A stretch of 64,000 bases of DNA, taken from Bradyrhizobium barranii subsp. barranii (GTDB lineage: Bacteria > Pseudomonadota > Alphaproteobacteria > Rhizobiales > Xanthobacteraceae). Positions 34,671 to 43,327 of this stretch are shown here, in pieces. Location: contig NZ_CP086136.1 of the NCBI RefSeq assembly GCF_017565645.3, forward strand, positions 4,447,501-4,511,500, in the 5' to 3' direction. How positions within the stretch are numbered: the first letter of the stretch is position 1; every line of letters begins with the position of its first letter. Both the position numbers and the translations under genes were made by a program. A model generated the notes under the pieces. The model was not told where the DNA came from, did no database searches, and worked only from the letters and a program-made list of their open reading frames with translations.

Positions 34671-35555
34671 ATGACGATGATGTACACGCCGACCATTCCG
34701 CCGCCCGATCCGAACACGCGCACGCCGAAGTTCAAGCTGCCAAAGCTGTCCTGCGATGCGCATTGCCACATCTTCGGGCCCGGCGCGACATATCCGTATG
34801 CGCCTGACCGTTCTTACACGCCGCCGGATGCCCCGCTCGAAGATTTTCGAGCGCTGCATGCCAAGCTCGGCGTCGAGCGAGCCGTCATCGTCAATGCCAG
34901 CGTGCACGGCACTGATAACACTGTCGCGCTCGATGCGATCGCACAGAGCAATGGTGCCTATCGCGCAGTCGCCAACATTGACGACACCATCACCGAGCGT
35001 GGGCTCCAGGTGCTGCACGACGGCGGCTTCCGCGGCTGTCGGTTCAATTTCGTCCGCCATCTCGGTGGCGTCCCCGACAGAAACGTGTTCAACCGCGTCA
35101 TCGCGATGGTCGCGCCACTCGGCTGGCACATCGATCTGCATTTCGATGCGATCGATCTGCCCGAATATGCCGACATGCTGGCAAAGCTGCCACTGAGCTA
35201 CACCATCGACCATATGGGACGGGTGAGGGCGTCAGAGGGGCTCGACCAGCTTCCGTTCAGGATTCTGATCGAGCTGATGCAGCGCGACGAGAAATGCTGG
35301 GTCAAGATCTGCGGCTCGGAGCGGGTGTCCTCGGCCGGACCGCCGTTCACGGACGCGGTGCCGTTCGCGCGCAAGATCGTCGAGACCGCGCCCGACCGCG
35401 TCATCTGGGGCACCGACTGGCCGCATCCCAACGTCAAGGTGATGCCGAATGACGGCGATCTGGTCGACCTGATCCCGCTGTTCGCGCCGGAGCCGGAATT
35501 ACAGCAGAAGATCCTCGTCGATAATCCCGCGCATCTGTTTGGGTTCGACACATGA
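34671..35555 (+). CDS. ligI: 2-pyrone-4,6-dicarboxylate hydrolase-like amidohydrolase
   Basis: A 294-residue member of the amidohydrolase 2 family. The metal-site motif CDAHCHIFGP is near residue 28, the middle has GGFRGCRFNFVRHLGG, and the C-terminal Asp is in VIWGTDWPHPN. These fit LigI, which opens the lactone ring of 2-pyrone-4,6-dicarboxylate (PDC) to 4-oxalomesaconate. The next two genes encode the two following steps, which makes this assignment firm by context. The ATG at 34671 lacks a strong ribosome site; 34680 is an alternative start. Confidence 0.83.
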   Translation: MTMMYTPTIPPPDPNTRTPKFKLPKLSCDAHCHIFGPGATYPYAPDRSYTPPDAPLEDFRALHAKLGVERAVIVNASVHGTDNTVALDAIAQSNGAYRAVANIDDTITERGLQVLHDGGFRGCRFNFVRHLGGVPDRNVFNRVIAMVAPLGWHIDLHFDAIDLPEYADMLAKLPLSYTIDHMGRVRASEGLDQLPFRILIELMQRDEKCWVKICGSERVSSAGPPFTDAVPFARKIVETAPDRVIWGTDWPHPNVKVMPNDGDLVDLIPLFAPEPELQQKILVDNPAHLFGFDT

Positions 35556-35607
35556 CGGTGCTCGCGATCGATACGTTGCTTATCAAGGAAAGAGGGGAGT
35601 TCGTCCC

Positions 35608-36321
35608 ATGAAAACAGGTCTCGTGATCACCGCCCATCCCGGCGATTTCGTCTGGCGCGCCGGCGGCGCCATCGCGCTGCATGCGAAGAAGGGTTATCGC
35701 ATGAAGATCGTCTGCATGTCCTTTGGCGAGCGCGGCGAGAGCCAGTTCGCCTGGAAGGAAAAAGGCGCGACGCTGGAGTCGGTCAAGGCAGGTCGCAAGG
35801 ACGAGGCGGAGCGGGCGGCGAAGCTGCTCGGCGCCGAGATCGAGTTCTTCGACTGCGGCGATTATCCGCTGAAGCTCACCGAGGCGCATTTCGACCGCAT
35901 GGTCGATATCTACCGCGAGCTCAATCCGAGCTTCGTGCTGACGCATGCGCTGGAAGATCCCTATAATTTCGACCATCCGAACGCGGCGCATTTCGCGCAG
36001 GAGACCCGCGTGGTCGCGCAGGCGATGGGCCACAAGCCCGGCGCGCAGTACAAATATTCGGCGCCCCCGGTGTTCCTGTTCGAGCCGCACCAGCCCGAGC
36101 AGTGCAACTACAAGCCGGACCTGCTCCTCAAGATCGACGAGGTCTGGAAGGAGAAGTACGAGGCGTTCCAGATCCTCGCCGCGCAAAAACATCTCTGGGG
36201 TTACTACGAGCGCGTCGCGCTCAACCGTGGCATCCAGGGCAGCCGCAACACCGGCGTGCCCATGACCTATGGCGAGGCCTATCAGCGCCTGTTCCCGACG
36301 GTTGCGGAGGAGCTGGCATGA
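35608..36321 (+). CDS. galB: 4-oxalomesaconate hydratase, PIG-L/GalB type
   Basis: The 237-residue protein belongs to the PIG-L zinc family. It contains [17 protein letters not shown] near the start, where classical deacetylases have HPDD, and a later metal-binding His in [11 protein letters not shown]. The RAGGAIALH variant and the neighbours LigI and LigK point to GalB, the zinc-dependent hydratase that converts 4-oxalomesaconate to 4-carboxy-4-hydroxy-2-oxoadipate. GAGGGGAG lies upstream of the ATG at 35608. Its stop overlaps the aldolase start by four bases. Confidence 0.83.
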   Translation: MKTGLVITAHPGDFVWRAGGAIALHAKKGYRMKIVCMSFGERGESQFAWKEKGATLESVKAGRKDEAERAAKLLGAEIEFFDCGDYPLKLTEAHFDRMVDIYRELNPSFVLTHALEDPYNFDHPNAAHFAQETRVVAQAMGHKPGAQYKYSAPPVFLFEPHQPEQCNYKPDLLLKIDEVWKEKYEAFQILAAQKHLWGYYERVALNRGIQGSRNTGVPMTYGEAYQRLFPTVAEELA

Positions 36322-37001
36322 AGCCCGTCGTCGTTCGCAACATCAAGCGAGCCGATCCCGCCGGAATGGCGGAATACGGCGTCTCGACCGTGCACGAGGC
36401 TTACGGTCGCCTCGGCCTGATGAAGCCTTACTTGCGGCCTGTCTGGGCAGGTGCGTCGATTGCCGGCCCCGCCGTCACCGTTCTGGCACAGCCCGGCGAC
36501 AACTGGATGATCCATGTCGCGGTCGAGCAGTGCAGGAAGGGCGACATCCTCGTCGTCGGCTGCACCACTGATAACACCGACGGCATGTTCGGCGAGCTGC
36601 TCGCGACCTCGCTGCAGGCGCGCGGCGTGCAGGGGCTGATCATCGACGCCGGCTGCCGCGACGTGAAAGCGCTGCACGAGATGAAGTTTCCGGTGTGGTC
36701 GCGCGCGGTCTCGGCCAAGGGCACGGTCAAGGCGACGCTCGGCTCGGTCAACGTTCCCGTGGTTTGCGCCGGCGTCAACGTCGATCCCGGCGACATCATC
36801 GTGGCCGATGACGACGGCGTCGTCGTGGTGCCCAAGCGCTATGCCGCTGAGGTCGCCGAAAAGGCGAAGAAGCGCAACGCGGACGAGGGCGGCAAGCGCA
36901 GGCGGCTGGCCTCGGGTGAGCTCGGCCTCGATATGTACAACATGCGCGAGGCGCTGGCGAAGGCCGGGCTCGTCTATGTCGACAATCCCGAGGACGTCTA
37001 A
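36318..37001 (+). CDS. ligK: 4-carboxy-4-hydroxy-2-oxoadipate aldolase
   Basis: The 227-residue protein is of the RraA/HMG aldolase fold (class II pyruvate aldolase). Motifs include [33 protein letters not shown], a metal/pyruvate site [17 protein letters not shown], and [19 protein letters not shown]. It matches LigK/GalC, which splits 4-carboxy-4-hydroxy-2-oxoadipate into pyruvate and oxaloacetate, the last step of the protocatechuate 4,5-cleavage and gallate pathways. Translational coupling with galB (ATGA) supports the joint role. Confidence 0.88.
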   Translation: MKPVVVRNIKRADPAGMAEYGVSTVHEAYGRLGLMKPYLRPVWAGASIAGPAVTVLAQPGDNWMIHVAVEQCRKGDILVVGCTTDNTDGMFGELLATSLQARGVQGLIIDAGCRDVKALHEMKFPVWSRAVSAKGTVKATLGSVNVPVVCAGVNVDPGDIIVADDDGVVVVPKRYAAEVAEKAKKRNADEGGKRRRLASGELGLDMYNMREALAKAGLVYVDNPEDV

Positions 37002-37028
37002 GCGGGACCAGAGAAGCGGAGCGGGCGG

Positions 37029-37898
37029 ATGGATCGTCTCAAGTTGAAGGCCGTGCTCGGCAGTCACCCTCACGTGCAGGCGGTGAAGAGCGGCGAGCTC
37101 CGCTCCGACCTGTTCGACCTCGATTTCATCGCGTACACGCCGACCAACACGGCGTTCAAGCCGATGGTGCGCGAGCAGGCTTTCGACGTCTGCGAGATGG
37201 CGATCGTCACCTATCTGATGGCGAAGGCGCATGGCAAGCCGCTGGTGCTACTGCCTGCCACCATGCTCGGCCGCTTTCAGCATTCCTACGCGCTCTACAA
37301 CCCTGCAAGGGGAGCGCTCGGCCCCTCCGATCTCGAAGGCAAGCGCGTTGGCATCCGCTCGTTCACGACGACGACGGGCGCATGGATCAGGGGCATTCTC
37401 GCCAACGACTATGGTGTCAATCTCGACAAGATCCGCTGGATCACCTTCGAGGATCCGCACGTTGCCGAATATGTCGACACCACCGAGCGTGCGCCGAAGG
37501 ACAAGAAGGTCCTGCAGATGCTGCTCGACGGCGAACTCGACGCCGTCCTCGGCGAGACCTCTGATCATCCCACATTGAAGCCGCTATTCCCCGATCCGGC
37601 CGCAGAGGCTGCCAAATGGTACACCCGTCGTGGCGTCGTCCCGGTCAATCATCTCGTGGTCGTGACCGAGCAGCTTGCAAGATCGCGCCCCGATGTGGTT
37701 GCGGGCGTCTATGATCTCCTGAAGCGGAACAAGGCGCAGGTGGGACCCGCGGCGACGCCCGACCTCGTTCCGTTCGGGATCGAGGCGAACAGAAAGCCGT
37801 TGGAGCTGATCGTCGACTACGCATTCCAGCAGGCGCTGATCCCGCGCCGCTATGCGGTCGAGGAGCTGTTCGACGCGACGACGCGAGGATTGAATTGA
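37029..37898 (+). CDS. 4,5-dihydroxyphthalate decarboxylase-like protein (periplasmic-binding fold)
   Basis: The 289-residue protein lacks a signal peptide and resembles the family annotated as 4,5-dihydroxyphthalate decarboxylase (Pht5 type), which has the fold of an ABC binding protein. Segments: LKAVLGSHPHVQAVKSGEL, FDVCEMAIVTYLMAKA, GKRVGIRSFTTTTGAWIRGIL, LDGELDAVLGE. If it is a decarboxylase it would generate protocatechuate from 4,5-dihydroxyphthalate and so feed the downstream genes. Many family members are uncharacterised, and a cytoplasmic decarboxylase for another ring acid is possible. GGAGCGG precedes the ATG, and the stop overlaps the next start (TGATG). Confidence 0.7.
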   Translation: MDRLKLKAVLGSHPHVQAVKSGELRSDLFDLDFIAYTPTNTAFKPMVREQAFDVCEMAIVTYLMAKAHGKPLVLLPATMLGRFQHSYALYNPARGALGPSDLEGKRVGIRSFTTTTGAWIRGILANDYGVNLDKIRWITFEDPHVAEYVDTTERAPKDKKVLQMLLDGELDAVLGETSDHPTLKPLFPDPAAEAAKWYTRRGVVPVNHLVVVTEQLARSRPDVVAGVYDLLKRNKAQVGPAATPDLVPFGIEANRKPLELIVDYAFQQALIPRRYAVEELFDATTRGLN

Positions 37899-38815
37899 TG
37901 GCAGGTGATCCCAGGCGCTGGCAGATCGGGCTCGTCGGCTACGGCGAGGTCGGCAGGATCCTGGCTGAGGATTTGCGGCAGCAGGACATCAAGGTAGCCG
38001 CTTACGACATCAAGCTCGGAGGCGGGCACGGCGCTCCGCTGAAGGAGCATGCGGCGAAGTTCGGCGTGACGCTGGCGGTGTCTCACGCCGAGCTGACCGC
38101 GAAATCCGATTTCATCATCTCCGCGGTCACGGCGAGCCAGGCCGTGCCCGTTGCAAAAGCCTGCGCGGCTGCGATCAACCAGGGCACCTGGTTCCTGGAT
38201 TTCAATTCGGCCTCGCCGGGTGCCAAGCAGCGCGCCGCCGCTCTGATCGACGGCGCTGCAGGACGCTATGTCGAGGGCGCGGTGATGACCTCGGTGCCGC
38301 CTTATCGTATCAAGGTGCCGCTGCTGCTCGGCGGTCCCGGCGCGAGGGAGCTGGAGCCGCTGCTGAACGCGATTGGCTTTGCGGCCAAGGTCGCGAGCGA
38401 CAAGCTCGGCGTGTCCTCGGCGGTGAAGATGTGCCGCAGCATCATGATCAAGGGCCTGGAGGCCATGGTCATCGAGAGCTTTACCACCGCGCGCGCCTAT
38501 GGCGTCGAGGATGCGGTGCTGGCCTCGCTCGCGGAGACGTTTCCCGCGATCGACTGGGAGAAGCAGGGCGCCTATTGCTTCCAGCGCGTGATCGAGCACG
38601 GCCGTCGCCGTGCCGAGGAGGTGCGTGAAGTCGCGGAGACCGTGCGCGAGGCGGGGCTGACGCCATGGTCGGCGCAGGGCACCGCCGAACGCCAGGCCTG
38701 GGTCGCCGATCTCGCTGACGAAGGCCTGTTCGGCATCAAGGGGACGAAGGAATTTGCCCGCAGCGCCGATTGGTGTACCGAGGCGGATCGCATTCTGGCG
38801 AAGATCAAGCGCTGA
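37898..38815 (+). CDS. NAD(P)-dependent dehydrogenase with DUF1932 domain
   Basis: A 305-residue two-domain protein. The N-terminal Rossmann fold has the dinucleotide motif GLVGYGEVGRILAEDL (about residues 10-25), like 6-phosphogluconate or hydroxyisobutyrate dehydrogenases. The C-terminal helical half (SSAVKMCRSIMIKGLEAMVIES) matches DUF1932. It is the last gene of the TetR-linked operon. In the classical pathway the aldehyde made by 4,5-ring opening is oxidised to PDC by LigC, a Gfo/Idh/MocA protein. No LigC is seen here, and this enzyme could fill that place, which is inference. Confidence 0.75.
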   Translation: MAGDPRRWQIGLVGYGEVGRILAEDLRQQDIKVAAYDIKLGGGHGAPLKEHAAKFGVTLAVSHAELTAKSDFIISAVTASQAVPVAKACAAAINQGTWFLDFNSASPGAKQRAAALIDGAAGRYVEGAVMTSVPPYRIKVPLLLGGPGARELEPLLNAIGFAAKVASDKLGVSSAVKMCRSIMIKGLEAMVIESFTTARAYGVEDAVLASLAETFPAIDWEKQGAYCFQRVIEHGRRRAEEVREVAETVREAGLTPWSAQGTAERQAWVADLADEGLFGIKGTKEFARSADWCTEADRILAKIKR

Positions 38816-38834
38816 GATCCAGCGCGCATTCAGC

Positions 38835-39146
38835 TCAAGACTCTGCTGCCGCCGCGTAGTCCGAGAGTTCGTCGCGCGCGAGCTCGATCAGGCTGATCAG
38901 GCTCGTGGCTTCGCGGACGACTTCCGTGGTGCGCTCGGTGCGGAACTCGGTGAGAATCGTGCGAATGCATTTGTCGGCCGTATCGAGCGTCAACAGCGCG
39001 CGGGCCATGTCGTCCTGCGTGTGGATTGCCGATATGTCGATGCCCGACAGGACTTCGCCGATGCCGGTCAGTCGCTTGATGGCCATCTCGGCGGGCGTGT
39101 TGGCCCGAATGGAATGGTAATCGATGCTGCTGAATGCGCTGAACAT
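38835..39146 (-). CDS. Conserved hypothetical protein, 103 aa
   Basis: The product is hydrophilic and mostly helical (DDMARALLTLDTADKCIRTIL, REATSLISLIELARDELSDY), without signal peptide or membrane segments. The ATG at 39146 follows GGGGAAGTATGGA, a plausible ribosome site. It is convergent with the dehydrogenase gene, 19 bases away. I cannot assign a family. Confidence 0.55.
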   Translation of the reverse strand: MFSAFSSIDYHSIRANTPAEMAIKRLTGIGEVLSGIDISAIHTQDDMARALLTLDTADKCIRTILTEFRTERTTEVVREATSLISLIELARDELSDYAAAAES

Positions 39147-39264
39147 TCCATACTTCCCCGGAGAACGCAGATGTCAGTGCGCGTCTTAGTATGATCTCCT
39201 TGGCCCGTCGTGCAATGCGCGTATTTACGGTCAGGGATTCTACCGGATTGGGGAGTGAGGAAAG

Positions 39265-40503
39265 CTAGCGGTATAATCGAACGGAAAAGATCCGATCATT
39301 ACCGCGCTTCCCGACAATCTTACCGTCGCATGCGACGAGCTTGCCTTCCTTGTACACGGAGCGCCCTTGCGGCACGCCGACAACGGCTTCAGGAATATGC
39401 TCGGCATTCAGTGTCACGAAATCGGCCTTGGCGCCGACGCGCAGGCCATAGCCTTCGAGCCGCAGCGCTTTTGCGCCTGATACGGTGACGACATCGAACG
39501 CGACACGCAGCTCTTCATCGATGTTGAAGCCCGAGCGATAGCCGAGGGTCGTGGCCCGGCGCAGCATGTCGCCGTCGCCATAGGGCCACCAGGAATCGCG
39601 GATGTTGTCGTTGCCGCTGAAGACGGTGACGCCGGCATTGCGCAGGGCCAGGATCGGCGGGAACGGCCGAGCGCCCGGCGCATTGGTCATGATCGCGACG
39701 CCCGAGCGGGCGAGGGTGTCGGCGATCTTCTTGAGCTGATCCATGGGGATGTCGCCGAGCCCGTAAGCATGGCTGACGGCAACGCGTCCCTCCATACCGA
39801 GCGCGCGGGTGCGCGCTGCGATCTGCTCGATTTCGAACGCGCCCAGCGTGCCCATGTCATGCAGATGGATGTCGACGTCGACGCCGTGCTTGCCGGCCGC
39901 GCCGAACACGACGTCGAGATGCTTCTCGATGTCGCGATCGAAGCTTGCGGGGTCGAGCCCGCCGACGAGATCGGCGCCGAGCCCGATGGCCTCGTCCAGC
40001 AATTGCGGCGTGCCCGGGCTCATCAGGATGCCGCTCTGGGGGAAGGCGACGAGCTGGATGTCGATCAGGCCCTTGTATTCCTCGCGCACGCGCAAAATCG
40101 TCTCGAGCGATTTCAGGCCGACCGAGCCGTCGACCATGACGTGGCTGCGCATCTGCGTGGTGCCGTGGCCGATGCAGAGGTCGAGCTGGTTGCGTGCGCG
40201 CACATCCATCGGCGCTGATACGGCCATGTTCTGGGCCTGGAAGGCGACGCGCTCATGCACGTCGAACCCGCTGGTGCATGGCTTGTGCGGACGCCAGGCG
40301 TCGCCATAGAAGCTGGTGTCGAGATGGATGTGGCCTTCGACGAAGCCGGGAACGACGAGGACGTTGCCGAGGTCGATGGTCTCGTTCGCGGCGGGACGCT
40401 CATCGACGGACGTGATCGCGGCGATGCGGCCGTCGGCGACGACGATGTGATGCCGGGCTCCGCCGTCGAAGCGCGCGTTCAGGAAGATCGTGTCGAAGGC
40501 CAT
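39265..40503 (-). CDS. Cytosine deaminase-like amidohydrolase (metal residues conserved)
   Basis: The 412-residue amidohydrolase contains the full metal and catalytic set of the cytosine deaminase group: His58-x-His60 (EGHIHLD), His213 (DIHLHDMG), His245 (VAVSHAYGLG) and Asp299 (FSGNDNIRDSW). GGAG lies 7 bases before the ATG at 40503. It should deaminate or hydrolyse a cyclic N-heterocycle such as a pyrimidine, triazine or hydantoin-like compound; the substrate is not readable. It is followed upstream in the operon by a related enzyme (40577-41815), both on the minus strand, opposite an ABC transporter cluster. Confidence 0.8.
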   Translation of the reverse strand: MAFDTIFLNARFDGGARHHIVVADGRIAAITSVDERPAANETIDLGNVLVVPGFVEGHIHLDTSFYGDAWRPHKPCTSGFDVHERVAFQAQNMAVSAPMDVRARNQLDLCIGHGTTQMRSHVMVDGSVGLKSLETILRVREEYKGLIDIQLVAFPQSGILMSPGTPQLLDEAIGLGADLVGGLDPASFDRDIEKHLDVVFGAAGKHGVDVDIHLHDMGTLGAFEIEQIAARTRALGMEGRVAVSHAYGLGDIPMDQLKKIADTLARSGVAIMTNAPGARPFPPILALRNAGVTVFSGNDNIRDSWWPYGDGDMLRRATTLGYRSGFNIDEELRVAFDVVTVSGAKALRLEGYGLRVGAKADFVTLNAEHIPEAVVGVPQGRSVYKEGKLVACDGKIVGKRGNDRIFSVRLYR

Positions 40504-40576
40504 CCGGTTGCTCCGTTGGTCGATTGTGATGATCATCGCGCAAGCTGCGGGTAGGGCGCAAGGCGCGGAAACTCGG

Positions 40577-41815
40577 TCAGCCCGGCCCGAACAAGGTGGG
40601 CCGCTGCCGTTCAAACGTCTGCCGGCCAGCCTTGAAGCCCATCACGATGTCCGGCAGTTCGGCGATGGCGAAGCGGCTGTCCTGGGTATCGAGCACGACG
40701 AGATCGGCGGGGTTGCCGACCTTGATGCCGTAATCGCCAAGGCTCATCAGCCGCGCCGGCAGTTCGGTCACGAGATCCAGGCAGGTATCGAAGTCGCTGA
40801 CCGAGGCGTGCGCGACGTTGGCGTAGAAATTTGCCATCCGCAGCAGCGAGGCGTCGCCGAATGGCGTGAACGGGTTGAGCACGTTGTTGGTCGCGACCGA
40901 ACACAGCACGCCGTCGCCGGCGAGCTTGTGCGCAAGCGTCAGCCCGCGCGGCACGTTGTGGGTGGCTTCGCGGCCCATCAGATAGAGATCGGTTGCGGGC
41001 AGGACGGTGACGGCAACGCCTGATGTCGCCAGCTGCGCGGTGGCCGCCTTCATCCGCTCCGGCGGTAGCGCCGAGAGTTTTGTCGCGTGGCCGATCGCCA
41101 CGCGCCCCTGGTAGTTGCGCCGCTCGGTCTGGCGGCAGACCTCGTCGAGGTGCCACCAGGAGGGGTCGAGATCGAAATCGAGATGGAGGTCGACGTCGAC
41201 GTCGAATTCCTGCGCGAGATCGAAGATGCGCGCGAGGTGCGCGTTCGGGTCGGTGTCCATGTAGGGACAGCCGCCGATCGCTTCGCCGCCGTCGCGCAGC
41301 GCCTGCACCAGCAGCTCTTCGCTGCCGGGGTCGTTGGTCAGGCCTTCCTGCGGGAAGACACAGAGCGACAGGTCGATCGCCCAGGCATAGTCGCGCTTCA
41401 GCGCCTTGACCGCCTCGAAGCCGCGCAAGGCGATGCGGGGGTCGATCTCGACATGGGTCCGCATGCGCGTCGTGCCATGCACGATGGCGCGTTCGAGCAC
41501 TTTTGCGCCGCGCGCGTAGACGTCCTCGACCGTAAAGTCCTTCTTCATCCCGGCCACGGCGCGGATCGCGTCCGAGACGCTGCCGTGATTGTGCCCGCAG
41601 CGGCCGAGCAGGCAGGCCTTGTCGAGATGGACGTGGGTGTCGACGAACCCGGGCAGGGCGAGGCGCCCGCCGACATCGACCTCGACGGCCTCGCAGGCAA
41701 GCTGCGGCTCGATCGCGGCGATGCGGCCGCCCTTCACGCCGATATCGACGGGTGCGGCGGATGATCGCAACAGCGTGTTGCGGAAGATCAGGTCGAAGGC
41801 GGGTTGGGCGGTCAT
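40577..41815 (-). CDS. Cytosine deaminase-like amidohydrolase with Asn at the usual Asp position
   Basis: The 412-residue protein is a paralogue in plan of the previous one: His61-x-His63 (DTHVHLDKA), His211 (DLHLDFD) and His243 (AIGHATKLS). Where cytosine deaminase has the metal-binding Asp motif (DD or DN), this protein reads VATNNVLNPFTPFG (Asn310, Asn311). That may mean a different metal arrangement or reaction. It is the first gene of the minus-strand pair; its upstream region (41816-41963) contains a TGCATGCA site. The two enzymes probably act on consecutive or alternative substrates of one nitrogen-heterocycle pathway. Confidence 0.78.
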   Translation of the reverse strand: MTAQPAFDLIFRNTLLRSSAAPVDIGVKGGRIAAIEPQLACEAVEVDVGGRLALPGFVDTHVHLDKACLLGRCGHNHGSVSDAIRAVAGMKKDFTVEDVYARGAKVLERAIVHGTTRMRTHVEIDPRIALRGFEAVKALKRDYAWAIDLSLCVFPQEGLTNDPGSEELLVQALRDGGEAIGGCPYMDTDPNAHLARIFDLAQEFDVDVDLHLDFDLDPSWWHLDEVCRQTERRNYQGRVAIGHATKLSALPPERMKAATAQLATSGVAVTVLPATDLYLMGREATHNVPRGLTLAHKLAGDGVLCSVATNNVLNPFTPFGDASLLRMANFYANVAHASVSDFDTCLDLVTELPARLMSLGDYGIKVGNPADLVVLDTQDSRFAIAELPDIVMGFKAGRQTFERQRPTLFGPG

Positions 41816-41909
41816 GGTGTCGGATTCAGCTGTGGTAGCCTAGCGGAAGCTGGGGAAGTGGGCAGCTCCAGATTGTGTGCAGTTATGCCACCAAATTGTT
41901 CAAAAAATG

Positions 41910-41917
41910 TGCATGCA
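41910..41917. promoter_or_regulatory. TGCATGCA site (probable GntR operator) between amidohydrolase and NTF2-like genes
   Basis: The palindrome TGCATGCA is followed by CTTTTGGGTGTGA. A closely similar string occurs at 43309 (TGCATGCACTTTGGCTGTGA) and a partial one at 43205 (TGCATGCAGTTTGG). All three sites flank genes next to the GntR regulator, so they are probable binding sites for it. Confidence 0.6.
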
Positions 41918-41963
41918 CTTTTGGGTGTGAATTGTAGAATGCCGGCACCTCGGAGAGCCCACC

Positions 41964-42380
41964 ATGTCTGTCCCCGCAAAAGCCGAACGCCCGATGACCG
42001 ACGCCGAGATCGTGGAGGCCTATCTCACGGCCTCGATGATACCCGATCCCGATGCGGCTGCGGCCTATATGAAGCCGGGTACGGTGATTACGTTTACCGG
42101 CGGGCGCGAGTTCGATCATCCGCGCGGCCCGACCGGCTTCAATGCGAAGCGCTATCGCTGGGTCAAGAAGAAGATGGACCGGTTCGACGTCTGTCCGGGC
42201 GCGGACGAGACCGTCGTCTACAGCGTTGGCACGCTCTATGGCGAGTGGTTGGACGGCACGCCTTTCGAGGGCAATCGCTATGTCGATCGCTTTGTCGTGC
42301 GGGGTTGGCAGATCGTGAAGATGGACGTCTGGAACGACAGCGCCGAGCGGATTTTGGTCCAGCGCGGTATCGAGGCTTAG
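41964..42380 (+). CDS. SnoaL/NTF2-like fold protein
   Basis: The 138-residue protein looks like an NTF2-like alpha+beta barrel: MTDAEIVEAYLTASMIPDPDAAAAYMKPG forms the helical start, and VVYSVGTLYGEWLDGTPFEG, NRYVDRFVVRGWQIVKMDVWND form the curved sheet. Such proteins are small enzymes or ligand carriers, here perhaps acting on an intermediate of the amidohydrolase pathway. GGAGAG lies upstream. Its TAG overlaps the TAA of the convergent GntR gene by two bases. Confidence 0.7.
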   Translation: MSVPAKAERPMTDAEIVEAYLTASMIPDPDAAAAYMKPGTVITFTGGREFDHPRGPTGFNAKRYRWVKKKMDRFDVCPGADETVVYSVGTLYGEWLDGTPFEGNRYVDRFVVRGWQIVKMDVWNDSAERILVQRGIEA

Positions 42381-43135
42381 CCCCTGCGGGCGATCTTCGG
42401 TAGCTTGACGACGCGATCACTCGTCACCTCGTCCGCATAGGGCGCGAGAATATCGAGCAGGTCGCGGCCACGTTGCGGGGTGGGGGCCACCAATGCACGA
42501 TTGGCCACGGAATCCAGATGATGATGCATCAATTGCATCACCTTGGCTTCGTCGCCCTTGGCGAGCGAAGCGATGATAGCGCGGTGCTCGTTGATCGCGC
42601 ATTCGGTGGAATGCGGTCGGCTGTAGAGCGACAGCGTCAGGCAGCAGCGATAGGCGACCTCGCTGACATAGCGCACCAGGATCGGGCTGTTCGTCATGTG
42701 CGCGAGCAGGATGTGGAATTCGGTGGCGAGCCGGATCGAAACTGCATCCGTGCCGCCGCGCGCGCGGTCCTCGGCGTCAACATGGGCATTCAGCTCGGCG
42801 ATCTGGCTCTTGCTTAGCTTGCCCGCGAGCTGGCGGACGACAAGGCCCTCGAGCTGGATGCGGATGTCGAAGGCATCGCGCGCCTCCTGCCAGCTCGGCG
42901 TTGCCACCACCGCGATCCGGTTGCGGCGGAGCTCGACGAGGCCTTCGGCAGCAAGCTGTCCCAGCGCATGGCGCGCAATGGTGCGGCTGACGCCGAAACG
43001 TTCGCCCAGCGCATCCTCGGGCAGCTTTGCACCGGGCTCCAGCGCCTGCTCGATGATCGCGCGCCTGAGTGCGCGGCAGATCACGCCGACCTTGTCCGAT
43101 GATTCAGACGTCTTGCTGGTGGTGCGCGCCGCCAT
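42377..43135 (-). CDS. GntR-family regulator with FCD domain
   Basis: The 252-residue protein starts at 43135 (MAARTTSKTS, AAGGA upstream). The N-terminal winged helix (ALRRAIIEQALEPGAKLPED, LGERFGVSRTIARHALGQLA) is GntR type and the C-terminal helical half is an FCD ligand domain (RLATEFHILLAHMTNSPILV, EHRAIIASLAKGDEAKVMQL). It is divergent from the ABC transporter genes, with two TGCATGCA sites in the intergenic region and one in front of the amidohydrolase genes. It probably controls the whole third catabolic unit in response to a carboxylate or heterocyclic ligand. Confidence 0.88.
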   Translation of the reverse strand: MAARTTSKTSESSDKVGVICRALRRAIIEQALEPGAKLPEDALGERFGVSRTIARHALGQLAAEGLVELRRNRIAVVATPSWQEARDAFDIRIQLEGLVVRQLAGKLSKSQIAELNAHVDAEDRARGGTDAVSIRLATEFHILLAHMTNSPILVRYVSEVAYRCCLTLSLYSRPHSTECAINEHRAIIASLAKGDEAKVMQLMHHHLDSVANRALVAPTPQRGRDLLDILAPYADEVTSDRVVKLPKIARRG

Positions 43136-43204
43136 CGGCGAATCCTTGCGGGGAGGGTCGAAACCTCTCTTTAGCACAGACTTACTCCGATCCAGCGCTC
43201 CAAT

Positions 43205-43212
43205 TGCATGCA
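43205..43212. promoter_or_regulatory. TGCATGCA site near the GntR gene
   Basis: TGCATGCAGTTTGG lies about 70 bases before the GntR start and matches the other two TGCATGCA sites. This would suit autoregulation. Confidence 0.5.
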
Positions 43213-43308
43213 GTTTGGCGTCTGGATTGCCTAAATCGAATCCGGCCGTTTGGTGCGTCGTTTGGCCAAATCATTGATTTCGCGGGGCCGATCGATTGGC
43301 ACTCAGCT

Positions 43309-43316
43309 TGCATGCA
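43309..43316. promoter_or_regulatory. TGCATGCA site at the ABC transporter start
   Basis: TTGCATGCACTTTGGCTGTG ends within a base or two of the ATG chosen for the ATPase gene (43328). Binding here would block transcription or initiation of the transporter operon. Confidence 0.55.
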
Positions 43317-43327
43317 CTTTGGCTGTG

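Noticed and set aside
32010..35213. A single 1067-codon protein on the minus strand
   Set aside because: Only 33815-32841 of this frame is protein-like (Bug-type binding protein). The 5' part is antisense to the TetR and ligI genes and the 3' part is a shadow of another binding-protein gene.
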